This document shows, in pieces, positions 53,086-64,000 of a DNA stretch of 64,000 nucleotides (positions are counted from its first letter, which is position 1; the number at the start of each line of letters is the position of its first letter). The notes beneath the pieces are model-generated. The model was not told where the DNA came from. It was given only the letters and a program-made list of their open reading frames with translations, and ran no database searches. The translations under genes were made by a program, and so were the position numbers. Source of the DNA: Branchiostoma floridae (lineage: Eukaryota > Chordata > Leptocardii > Amphioxiformes > Branchiostomatidae); NCBI RefSeq assembly GCF_000003815.2, contig NC_049990.1, positions 10,565,995-10,629,994 on the forward strand, given 5' to 3'.

Positions 53086-53893
53086 CAAGAAGATCCTATA
53101 GTTGCATAAGATAGTACCAAACTGGCCAAAGAGTGTAGTCAGCTAAGAGGTGTCCAAAACACTCCTAAACCGGCTTCACTCCTCTGCCAGCTTTTGATAC
53201 TACAGTATCTTATGCTACGATTAGGGAGATTAGGGCCTTTGGAGATGAAGAATTTCTTGATCTTGATTCTTCTTTTTCTTTGGCAGTCGAGTCTCGGGAG
53301 ACACCATAAGGCCTAGGTCTCAATTGCCAACCTGGGGCTCAGGCGGGTAGCTCTCGGAAACGAAAGGCAATAAAACACACAGAACGTTGTTGTAAGTTCT
53401 TTGATGTGTTTCATAATATATATTGCGATTTGCCTATTTTGTTTATATATACTTTTGCTTGTGGAGGAAAAGTTACCAATCGTATCAAGAAGATCAAAAA
53501 GATTAGAATTACAGTTACCAACTAGTTGTACCGGGAGCTCAACTGCAAGGCAGCACATTGGAGCTATACATCCCCATTATGCAGAAATATAGTTTAATTA
53601 AACATCAAAGTATAAAAGTTACAATACCATTTTAGATAAAAGGGTAACAACTGAAAGACAAAGTACTGATATCTATTGATGTATGGATGTATGAGATATC
53701 AAACTCATTTCCTCTCGGGTGTATTCCGCATTGGATTTTCTGTTACAAAGTAATAGAATATCTTTGAGGGTAATTCTTTTTTCATGTATGGAGAAAGGCC
53801 AGCCAATGAGTGACGAAACTTTGACATAATTTCATTTGGCTGAAATGAAACACGCCTTCATGAATATTGCTAGAGGAATTCTTCATTGAAATT

Positions 53894-53897
<4 letters not shown>

Positions 53898-53987
<90 letters not shown>
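53898..53987. repeat. (GA)n microsatellite
   Basis: About 90 bp of uninterrupted GA. Confidence 0.97.
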
Positions 53988-53990
<3 letters not shown>

Positions 53991-55010
53991 CTCTATGTTT
54001 CATGGAGGTAATGAACAATACAACACGAAATGTGACCTTTTAAAAGGAAATACAATGTCTGGTGTAGATGTCTGGGCTGGTCTTCCTCACTGCGCTCAAG
54101 TGATATTCTTATTGAGGCAAATGTTTTCCTCGGCTGTCTAATCCTGTAACAAGCTAGTAGACATTCAATCTCAGGAGACTAATTTATCTATTAAACTAAG
54201 TCATGGCCACATCCAGATATGTTTGGGTTGGCTTCTTGTCTTCTGTACGCTAGTTTGCGCTAACGTAGTGTGCGTGTCCGACTGTTCTTGTGGAGGAACT
54301 ATCTTCTTCTTAAATGTATCAATATCCAAATTAAAATGCCAAAACAGGAGTTTTCTTCAATATTGGATGATGTATAAAGAAAGGTACCCAACATCTTATA
54401 TCTGAACTGCGACTGTCTGGACTACAACCATGCCCCAGGTTGAACTCTGAAGTATGCCTAATAGTGTAAGACGAGTCAAGTGTACTTACAAAATTACTCT
54501 GTGCTAGGTTATTAACAAGAAGTCGACGCTGTGATCAATGGAGTGGACTCATTCCCTCCGCTTTAGAAAATAGTACCATCAAAGAGAAGATAAAAGCCAG
54601 GAAATTAGAGATGAACGTCATTAGAGATGAAAGGATTCAAGAAACGTACAGAGTAAGGGAAACCTTCAAGATGAAAAAATCAAAAGATTGCTCTCCCTGG
54701 CAACGGAAAAGGAAGTTAGCAAACAAATTAATTTGAACTAATGCAGAGTCTGTTCCTTGACTTTTATGCTTTGATCAGAAATCCCTCGGAAAATAGATTT
54801 TATGGTTATATAAATTTACAATCCGGTCCCAACACATGTTTAAATAAGAGTAATTAGCGTTAATCTGCAGTCGGCTTACAGTGTCAAAAAAACTGGTAAA
54901 CCCGCGCAATGGCCAAAAAATGGCTTTGGAAGTTGAACATACAACGCAACCTGCGATCGTTACCTGCAATCTTTAACGGGAAGTATTATATATAAAGCGC
55001 AACCACGGAT

Positions 55011-55374
55011 ATACTACTTATACCTTGCTAAGAGGGCCGGACTAGGTACATCTGACTTACTTCTAGATATCTGTAACTCATTCATCCAGCCTATTGTGGA
55101 GTATGGGTCACCTTTGTGGGGAGGGCTTCCAAAGACTCTATCAAATGAACTGGAAAAAAATCAAGAACTCTGCAGCAAAATCATTGGCATTGAACATCAT
55201 CTACTCCCCACGCTGCAGTCCAGGCGACACGAGGACTCCCTACGCGAGCTGCAGCGGATCCTGAAGGACACTACACACCTGCAAGCTCCAATTGCAGAGC
55301 CATCGTTAGGAAAACAGACAAAAGATGTCTTTCATTCCGCGCAATCTAGCCCACAAAGCTCTCTGTTTATCTAA
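55011..55374 (+). mobile_element. LINE RT remnant (post-RT region)
   Basis: The frame through 55020-55374 reads YLAKRAGLGTSDLLLDIC, FIQPIVEYGSPLWGGLPK and LPTLQSRRHEDSLRELQ, matching the region C-terminal to the RT domain of animal LINEs. No start, no catalytic motif, ends in a stop. Upstream sequence is degraded. Confidence 0.65.
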
Positions 55375-55835
55375 CTGCTAATGTGAAAAGATTGTCCGAT
55401 TTTTTTACATAAAACATTGTTTGATGCTGCTTTTTTTAACTTGAATTATTGAAGTGTAAGATAAGTGTTGCAAAGATTAATGCAACTCATCCCATACGAG
55501 GCCTGCAAAGTTTATTTAGAGAAATGAAGTGTGAGTTAAGTTTGAATTTAGTAATTACATAAAAGTTGGATGAAACGGAGATGGCTGTCGTCATTTGCAC
55601 CATCTGGTTCGGTAAGGACTTTGCCTTTTATAGCTTTTAACAGCTGCAGCAGGGTTACGGCAAATCCCACACCCGTGTCAAGGCTTAAGCTTCAGTCAAA
55701 CACTTAATGAACACAATTTGTGGAGAAAATGGTACTCTCTTTAAAATCAGCCTGGCAAAGTAGAAACAATAAACACACAGTCAATAGGATTACCCATCTT
55801 GTGGGACACTAGTATCTCAGTAACGGTAAGACGTG

Positions 55836-56022
55836 CTCTCCAAGCAGAGGTTAGGCTGGTTTTTGACGTTCTTTTATGCGTTTTTATCGGACTTACTATT
55901 ATTTAGTACCGTTTTCTTGATGTCTCACGTTAGGCCGCGAGACATCAATAGAACGGTACCAAAAAAAAAGAAGCTCTATAACAACGCATAAAAACGTCAA
56001 AGCCTAACCTCTGCTTGGAGAG
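55836..56022. mobile_element. 187-bp MITE with nested inverted repeats
   Basis: Outer arms CTCTCCAAGCAGAGGTTAGG and CCTAACCTCTGCTTGGAGAG are perfect complements. Further inward TTTTTGACGTT/AAAACGTCAAA and GTACCGTT..TGATGTCTC/GAGACATCA..AACGGTAC pair too, so most of the element folds back. Confidence 0.85.
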
Positions 56023-57980
56023 TAAGTAGTAAGCCGTACTTACTAGATCCATAGACAACAGCTGATGTATTCCCATTGATAAGCGTAAAGCTATATGTAT
56101 CATAAAGTTGTTAGAGCTACGTCTACACGTTGTCATATTTGAAAACATATTACGATGAGTGACCATGGACTGACTATGGTCATGGGATACGAAATGATAC
56201 CATATATTATACAAGAAATGGCCAAAGCTGAAAGAATGAAATCTTCAAGGTTAAAGAAAGGTTGAAAAAATGTTTCATTTTTTTTTCACATTATTATATT
56301 AAGTTATACAGAGCGTTTCGTGAGTTGATACTTCAACATAACATACATATCTTGCATGCAATCGTGTATATTTCTAAACCAAAGGCGTTATTAAAAAAAT
56401 CAAACAACAAACTTTTTCCACTTTTCACTTTGATAATAGATCTTTTCGTTCATCGTCTTTTCATAATACATGACATTGTACTGGGGAAAGATAGTGGGGA
56501 TCCTACCAGTTTGCATCAAGGTGACCCCGTTTAAACGATGAGTGAACAAATATTAGAAACAATTATTTTTAATGGTAGCCCATTACGGTTACTTTCACAG
56601 CCAAACTAAGGCTGCAGACATGGACCTTCACACAATTACTGGATACAATCAGCAGAGGGGAGTCATTGGTATCAAGGTTATTTTATCAATAGCAGCGTAC
56701 ATACAGTTTACAGCGTACATACATAGTTTATCAGAGATTCTTCACAAATTCATAACAATATCATCCCTAAACGACACGCAATAAACAACCTTGACAAATA
56801 TCTAACAGCAAAAAGAGTGTTCTCGTGATCATAGTTACATTTTTGCTATGAGTGGAAATAATATCAGCATATAGGATAACTCAAGGTGAAAGAATACAGA
56901 CTTGGAATCGATCCAACTGCTCAAAGTTCAAACTGCCTCTAGATAAATAGAAAAATATTGATTCCTCAATACTGTTTAACAACCCCCGCTGGACTATATC
57001 AATGTCTACATGCCCACATGTCTAAAGTTCCCCATTGCCTTTATTGACCCATACATTTCCAGTGACTATTTGGTTGACGATCATGTCCATAAGCCTGCAG
57101 ACATTGCCACGTCTGCCAGACAGGAATCAGTAGGAAGGTCGGAAAACTCCTCACAATACGGAGACAGTATTAGCAAAATCTTAAGCTGCCATTGTAGACA
57201 GCCCCCAGAACATTTTACAAGTTATATAGATTTCATAAAGACATTGGTTAATGGTATGTTGTCGGAGTAGATTCTATTCTTCAAAGACCATCTATGACAC
57301 ACGTGTTAATGAACTGCAGGTGAAATGTGAATTCATTTGTACCACTAGAAAGTTGTGAACAGGATCCTAGGAGGAAAGGGTATATGAATATATTGTACAC
57401 ACCAACACGTGACGTGTAAAGTGCTGATTTTGTAACTAACGCTGATTCAACATAATGGAAGCACGGCGGAGAAAAGAAACATTTTTCCACAGTATTCTGA
57501 GCTTGTTAAAGATCACCGGCAGATGAGGAATCAGCTATATGTCATACAGTGAAAGTTTATGAGACTGTGACACATCAGAATTGGTCTTTAGGCTGAACCA
57601 CAAGGGAAAATGAATGGACACTTCTCAACATGATGTGTCCCCTGACTACAGCGCCATTGTGGTAGACCCTTGCTAGTAAGATAACATTGACACTTTTTTG
57701 TGGTGTGTGAAATTTCAAGCAAGTTTTTTGTTCACGATCTGGTTAAAAATATATTTCTAAAAACGGATGGATTTACAGATTGTCGCTTAAGACAAGTACT
57801 TGTGTATGCTATACTGATCTGACTATGATCCATATCACGGACATGCGTACACGCAGACGTGAGACACGTTGCTGCACGTAGTCACCTTATCATGTTTATA
57901 ACGTTATATAGATAAAAGGAATCGAGCCTGGATTAGATGCATCAAAAACATAAAAGCTTCTCAAAATGAAAACATAATTA
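56023..57980. other. No gene recognised
   Basis: Short ORFs at 56262-56784 and 57010-57270 resemble no family; no repeat seen. Confidence 0.5.
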
Positions 57981-58114
57981 GTAACCGTTGATTGGAATGG
58001 TTAGTTCGAATGGAATGGTTGGCAACTTTATTGTTTATATAGCAGAAATTTTCCAAAAACCATAAAAACTTTTCAAGATAAAAACATAGTAACCGTTGAT
58101 TGGAATGGTTAGTT
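57981..58114. repeat. Direct repeat, 26 bp, 108 bp apart
   Basis: GTAACCGTTGATTGGAATGG plus TTAGTT at 57981 and again at 58089, with similar flanking AAAACATA sequence; ends just before the MITE at 58136. Confidence 0.7.
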
Positions 58115-58135
58115 TTGGTCGGCAGCTTTTATCGT

Positions 58136-58387
58136 TAACGCTAGTTCACCTTTATCCGTGGGCTACCCCAAATCCGTTGTTTTTAAAACAGGGTCTTTAG
58201 AGTCATCAAGTCTATGGACATTGCAATGTTTTGAAAAAAAAAAAAAAAAAAAAACAAAAAACACACACAATATTTTGAAAATTCAACATATTGAAAACCA
58301 CCGTGCGTGGACGTGATATCTGCAAAATACCCAGCTTTTAAAACAACGGATTTAGGTTACCCAACGGATAAAGGTGAACTAGTGTTA
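58136..58387. mobile_element. 252-bp MITE, same TIR family as 32840-33033
   Basis: Left end TAACGCTAGTTCACCTTTAT then CCGTGGGCTACCCCAAATCC; right end GGTGAACTAGTGTTA preceded by GGATTTAGGTTACCCAACGG. TIRs span about 50 bp. Interior has a ~20-bp A-run (about 58235-58254). Confidence 0.85.
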
Positions 58388-59499
58388 CATAGCAGAAATC
58401 ATCAAAACAAGAATGTCTAACTTGCACTCAAGTTCATCGGGGATTGTAGACCATGGAATTACCTTTACAAATGTTACAGACATCGTGGCACAAAAATACA
58501 ACTTTAGCCTTTGGGGCATTAGTTTCGTTTACTTGGCAATGTAAACAATACTGAAAACGGTTTTAACAGTACTGTTACTAAAACCCACGCACGGCTGGAA
58601 AGTAGGTCCTGGTGTGATCTCTGTACACATATCTGATGACCGTAATTCCTGTGTTGAAATTGAATTCGTCTGGAGTAGAAATACCACATGTCAGATGACT
58701 CATTAGAGTATTTGGTTAAGCTTTCCGTCCTTCATGTTCAGACGCACTCTGTTTTCAGTTTGACAGTTTGCAGAATCTGGTGTTATTTTCTTACTATTCT
58801 TGCCTTCTCAGTAATTATGGATACGCAATGTACCAGCTCTTGTTGCATAACCGGGTCAACCACCTTCAACAGACGTAGCTGTACCTGTTCTAAGAAGATG
58901 GAAAGTCACGAATGACTTTGGATTGTAACATCAACAATACCAATCACAGAGATGATAGACAATTCACCACCAGACAGTATCATTCGTCAGAAATGATGAA
59001 ATATTATTTCTCACTGAATTGTGAATAGCGAAGTTCAAGATATTGCTAAGTGGCAAATATCCCAGTTTAACAATGATAAAAACTACGGATATTTATTCCA
59101 GTTGGTATCAGGTTTTTAGTTGTCAGTGGGCTCGATAACCTGTGTTTACACAATCTCTCACTGGCTGGGGTTAATGAACCCCTCCCCGGCGCGATTTTAG
59201 TCAGGCTAGTGGCCTCGATAGTTTCAAATTTCCTCCAAAATTGAAAACTTTTAATTAGTTCCAAAGAGATATACATGGCAGGACATTCTCTTTGTTTGTC
59301 TACATACACCTGCCAATTACTCAGGCAGGGCAGAATATGTCAGTCATCAGGGGGATCATCCAATCATCCCTAGATACAACTTTTCATGGAGTCACGATAA
59401 GATGAGGATAAGAAAATCATAAAACTTTTCCATGATACGTTATGATGATCATTGGTCTTCGGTACTAACGTCTGGAATCCATGTATAATTATTCAGCAT
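58388..59499. other. No gene recognised
   Basis: Unique sequence without a supported feature. GTTATGATGA at 59439-59448 recurs at 60119-60128, outside the following inverted repeat. Confidence 0.5.
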
Positions 59500-60116
59500 T
59501 CCAGACGATATGTCTCCTTTTTCATGTACTGAATGCCTAACACGAGATAGCTGTTACTTTCCGCTCAATTACATTTGGCAATTACACGTTTGGTCTAGGG
59601 AAATGTCCGTCATGCATACAACCAACACGACAAAACCTTCTTGAACGTAAGTTCATCTGTGACGGTAGTCAACATTATGTTACAATCTTAAACTCTATAT
59701 CCATACACAATATAAAGCGCTTACCAACAAGCTTTCGATCAGTCCTCTGGTCCTTATCAAGACGGGGGCTAACACAGACTTCCAAGCACCTTTGACCCTT
59801 TGCTGACGTCACACTTACGGTCTGGATGCGTGACTAGGCTTTGGGTCATTTCAACTTCATAAGGTTCAGAGGACTGATCGAAAGCTTGTTGGTAAGCGCT
59901 TTATATTGTGTATGGATATAGAGTTTAAGATTGTAACATAATGTTGACTACCGTCACAGATGAACTTACGTTCAAGAAGGTTTTGTCGTGTTGGTTGTAT
60001 GCATGACGGACATTTCCCTAGACCAAACGTGTAATTGCCAAATGTAATTGAGCGGAAAGTAACAGCTATCTCGTGTTAGGCATTCAGTACATGAAAAAGG
60101 AGACATATCGTCTGGA
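59500..60116. repeat. Perfect 250-bp inverted repeat with 117-bp spacer
   Basis: 59500-59749 is the exact reverse complement of 59867-60116; I compared the arms in ten-base blocks and found no mismatch. Pairing goes on imperfectly into the spacer (CCTTATCAAG/CTTCATAAGG). No ORF. Candidates: foldback transposon, head-to-head insertion of one repeat, or a foldback assembly artefact. Confidence 0.95.
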
Positions 60117-60423
60117 AAGTTATGATGAACCGTTGCGTATGATAAGACACATTGGCGTCAACTGAAAAAATACATGTACAATGCAAAGGTGAAGGGCATT
60201 CGGCCAGCAAGAGACTGATGCAAGTACAACTAGAGTTCCTCGAACACACATCTTCGCCAAATAAACATTCTTTATCGAAGGTCGTTGTTTTTGAATGATT
60301 AATGTATGTAATTATGGCTATAATGGGCCGGATAAGCACCAAATACAGCTTAATACGAGATGTTAATATAGCAAAGCTGGATGTAAGGTCTTTAGTTAGG
60401 CTTGGTTAGGCTAGGTCTTTAGT

Positions 60424-61818
60424 TACCTCCATGAAATGTCATGGAATGGAGGTTATATTTTCTGTTATGTGTCTCTGTCTGTGTAGATGATTACTCAAGA
60501 ACGGCTGGATGGATTGGTTTCATACATGTTGTGTTGGTGGGGTGTGATGAAAGCTCGAATCGATGAGATCGTGGGAGCCGTATCTGTCGTTATAATCGAT
60601 GTAATAATATCAGAAATCACCCCTATATTTGAGATATATTGGTACAGGCATCGTGCTGTATGTGTTTGTTAATGGGCTTAGCTGCAAGCAGATAGTGAGG
60701 TGACACGCTGTTAGGGGAACCCCCAGTAGTTTTATTTATGTCTGCTTAGGACTGTTTGAAATATTTGTAACAGTTGGCACAGTAGTTACCTCCATGCAAT
60801 GTCATGGAGGTTATATTTTCTGTTATGTGTCTCTGTCTGTGTACAAGATTACTCAAGAACGGCTGGATGGATTGGTTTCATACTTGTTGTGTTGGTGGGC
60901 TGTGATCAAAGCTAGAATCGATGTGATTTTGGGCGCCGTATCTGTCATTATAATCGATGTAGTAATATCAGAAATCCCCCCTATATCTGCGATATATTAG
61001 AACAGGCATCGTGCTTTAAGTGTTTGTTAATGGGCTTAGCTCCAAGCAGATAGTGAGGTGATTTGTATGACAGCTGTATTTATGTCTGCTTAGGATATCA
61101 TGGAGATGTGAAGCGTAAGTATAATTGTAAGAAGTTGAGGTACATTTAACGGTAATGCTTAACAGGTATGGATGTCTCACATACTATACTGCTGATTTGA
61201 GTGACATGGTGATTAAAATTCCATTAGGTCCTCTCATCTTAGATGGGTTGGGTGTCAGAAGTTTTATGGGCGATACAGATGTTCTGATTTCGTTACGATA
61301 AGGGACAGTTGTTAGTTGTCTCTTTCGTAGCCAATGGTACTTGTTTTTTAGCAGACGGGGTTGGCGCCAAGTATTCATCTTACAGTTGATGTAGGGCTAT
61401 CAGAGGAAAGTGTGCATCTCATTTTTGTACCGTGTGAACAGCTGATGTTATGACATATTGGTGGAAAATCAAATCACCATCTGACTAAAGTTGGCCACAT
61501 CCCTTCTTCTTTCTGAGTTTCCCAACTTCCTCCCACCACACCACTCTGAGGCACATAGTCGAACTCAATAATGCTGACAACCTTAGACAGTTTAAATGCC
61601 AAACATCAACACGCTACCATATGCCGTCGACCTCTTAAACGCACATTACACAATTAAGTGTCACATTTTAATAATTACTAATCAGATGGACATCCTCTGT
61701 ATCATTAAATAAGTACACCACTACTTTCCCATAACATTTATAACCATTACTCTCAAATACAACCGACTATAAACATACATACCATCCACAAAAAAGCAAT
61801 AAATATTTCATGGAGGTA
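60424..61818. mobile_element. 1.4-kb element with short TIRs and a duplicated internal module
   Basis: TACCTCCATGAAAT at the left end is mirrored by ATTTCATGGAGGTA at the right. The first ~285 bp is duplicated about 360 bp downstream (TCAAGAACGGCTGGATGGAT at 60496 and 60855; GTTAATGGGCTTAGCT at 60667 and 61027). The open frames in the two modules are similar (ERLDGLVSYMLCWW / ERLDGLVSYLLCWW), but I know no such family. Confidence 0.6.
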
Positions 61819-62860
61819 TGAGGTCCCCGAACTCTAGTTTTGTATAAGATTTCACTCTACAAAATGTACATTGCAGTCTTTTCGTAAAAAAAGAAATGAT
61901 AAACAAACTTTGAGTGACTGGCCTATATATTAGATAATAGGTCATCTAAGGGTTACCTAAGGGTCATACGTAAGGATTGTTACGGCCCCGCCTTGGTGAA
62001 TGTTTGTGTCCATCTCATGAAAATAGTAAGTAAAGTTTTGCAATCGCGAGTTAAGTCAGAGGTATTTTACACAGTCTACCTGGCCTGGCTATCACGTCAG
62101 GCTACTCAGATCCCCCCATTCATAGCCCCGCAAAGACAAAATAGCTGATTGACAGGCATAGTAATTGCTAATCTCCAAGTATTAGTATTGATAAGCTCCT
62201 CTACAACCTAGCACAAACCGAGACAAGATACGATACCACCCGCGTTCTATGACCGCACTCGTACAACCCGGAAGTATATGATATTGTCGTAATCGGTTGC
62301 ACGGAAACCCCCATGCAGTGTGAAATCGAGGCCAAAATCAGGCAAAAAGAGCCAGTTTGAAGGCCAACTTTGACTCTTCAAATCTCATCCCGAAATAGTA
62401 TTTGAATCATTAAGCGTACTGTATGCGATCTAACAACTCATGAGGATTACGTTGGCACCTTTGACAGCCTGATTTGGCCCACCGCGATGTTTTAATCTTT
62501 TTTTACGTGACCATGTCTTATGCCTCAAACGGGCGGGCGTGTAACACCCTGCCATGGCATGACGATTAGTTCTGCTCCACCTTTGATTTGTCTGTGCTAA
62601 GACCCGGAGACTGAGGGCAGGGGGTTAATTTGGTGTGACTGGCCCTTGTCAGGGAAAGGAGATCAGGCTTCTGCTTCTGTCTGAAGGGCTTGAATGATAA
62701 ATGAAGATTAATGGTCCACACATTAGTGCTGGACTAGGGTGACAATGGTGCCAGTGTCATGTTGCACTGCACACCACTTTTGTAAGGGATGTGGTTCTCT
62801 CCATGATAAGAATCCCAAAGTAATTATATTAAGTAGATCGCAATTTACATAATTAGCATC
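61819..62860. other. No gene recognised
   Basis: Unique sequence, nothing supported. Confidence 0.5.
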
Positions 62861-62869
62861 TCATTATGT

Positions 62870-63585
62870 TGATAATCACCCTAAGTACCTACCTACCAAA
62901 AGCAAAGAATATCCATCAATCCCCTCTGCAGTTATCCTTTTTAAAAGTTACAAACTATAAGACCCACTGCAGTTCCAAACAAGCTGCTAGGGGGCCCAAA
63001 ATTACACCATTCACTCCTAGTCCCAACAGCTATCCACCACTTAAAAATCATGAACATGGCACTTCTGGAAAATTTAGGCGCAAGCTTTGACGCTCACTTG
63101 CAGTACCAAAACAAGTCGCTAGGAGGCCCATTATTGAACTTGACCTTCCTTTCTGTGTCCCCTACCTATCAACGAAATATCATTAGCATCCATGTAGAAC
63201 ATCTCGAGTTATCGTGTTAACAGACAAACGCAATTACATACAAAGCCAGCTACAGCACCATAGGTAAAAGCTAGCTAAACCATTCTCGCACATGACAATC
63301 CTTTACACAACCGCTACACACCTGCCAAATATCGTAGAAATCGCCCAGCTGCATTTTGAGTTATGCTTCTCGAAACAAACCTCGAAAAAATACAAAGGTC
63401 GCTGCTGTACCGTAGGAAAACGCCAGGTAAACCATTTTCAAACTAGGCATGCCTTTCGACAACCGCTACACACCTACAAAAAATCAAAAAGTTCCATCCA
63501 CAATTTCTCGACTTATATGCTGTTGACCTACATACAGACCCAAGTAAGCAATCTTATAATCTTCGCTGGCGAAGATAACTAGGTG
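62870..63585. repeat. Degenerate interspersed repeat with ~150-220-bp subunits
   Basis: Diverged modules recur: AAGCTAGCTAAACCATT / ACGCCAGGTAAACCATT, then CAACCGCTACACACCTACCA-like sequence (near 63306 and 63460), then GAGTTATGCT. Probable old dispersed-repeat family; ORFs inside are not convincing. Confidence 0.5.
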
Positions 63586-63890
63586 CCGTTGGGGGTTCTG
63601 AAAATGTACACTTATCTGTATGCTTCATGCTCAATTTCTACAGCAAAGCAACTAGCGCCCCGGGATATCACTCGGCAATGTAAATAATGATCTGTAATGT
63701 AAAAACGCCCGCGGATTCCGGGAAACTCCTCGAGATGTAATCGCTTTACACAGAGATGTTGACCATAAGGCCAGCTCTGAAATGCCATGGGTCAGAGGTA
63801 CGCTTGTGGTACGTGCATTTGTCGGCGAAGACATCCAGGTAATACGATGCGTAATAGCACTTCTTCAAGCAGGTTGATAGATTTGTAAAC

Positions 63891-63931
63891 GGTCAGACGT
63901 TTTAGCAAGCATTTACTACCTTTCGTCAGGG
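63891..63931 (-). ncRNA. Decayed hammerhead-like motif (third copy)
   Basis: Minus strand: CTGACGA, A, AGGTAG, 6-nt loop, CTTGCT, AAAA (for GAAA), CGTC, TGACC. Core box 1 is intact, the distal stem strand and GAAA are mutated, and stem I is lost on one side. Clearly related to the copies at 35.8 and 47.5 kb. Confidence 0.3.
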
Positions 63932-64000
63932 GTCTGCAGTTCAACAGGTATAATCTAAGAACCATATGTAAATGAAGTGAAGTGAAAGCACGTGGGCCTC

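Overview
The window is eukaryotic, intron-rich and A+T-rich animal DNA. Its only confidently recognisable host genes are two full-length neuroligin-like genes (catalytically dead carboxylesterase-fold, single-pass membrane adhesion proteins). Gene architecture, small MITEs, truncated LINEs and abundant minisatellites suggest an invertebrate deuterostome. Amphioxus (Branchiostoma) is my best guess, but this is inference, as I ran no searches.

Layout. 1-3328: upstream flank of gene A. 3384-11237 (+): gene A, five coding exons, 788 aa. 11238-13796: intergenic stretch between the two 3' ends. 13797-29249 (-): gene B, five coding exons, 781 aa, with a 12-kb first intron full of minisatellites and degenerate arrays. 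29293-64000: about 35 kb with no recognisable host exon. It holds pieces of three LINE-type retroelements (38.3-39.3 kb minus; 47.7-49.2 kb plus; 55.0-55.4 kb plus), hammerhead-like motifs near a possible Penelope-type fragment (47.0-47.5 kb, decayed relatives at 35.8 and 63.9 kb), several MITEs, a perfect 250-bp inverted repeat (59.5-60.1 kb), and many tandem arrays.

The two neuroligin genes lie tail to tail and are clear paralogues. Coding exons 2, 3 and 4 have identical lengths (159, 186 and 793 nt), and all four coding introns have the same phases (1, 1, 1, 2). Both lack the esterase nucleophile (Gly instead of Ser), as neuroligins do. Gene A has also lost the catalytic-site His (Asn), which gene B keeps. 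Both share a CxxC pair I do not associate with vertebrate neuroligins. Their cytoplasmic tails differ, and neither ends in the canonical neuroligin PDZ ligand: A carries TRV one residue too early (ends TRVV) and B ends VHL. By family knowledge they would be postsynaptic partners of neurexin. The tail differences suggest different intracellular scaffolds.

No prokaryotic features, CRISPR, rRNA or convincing tRNA gene was seen. Exon borders are from splice consensus, homology between the paralogues and frame continuity; no transcript evidence was available.
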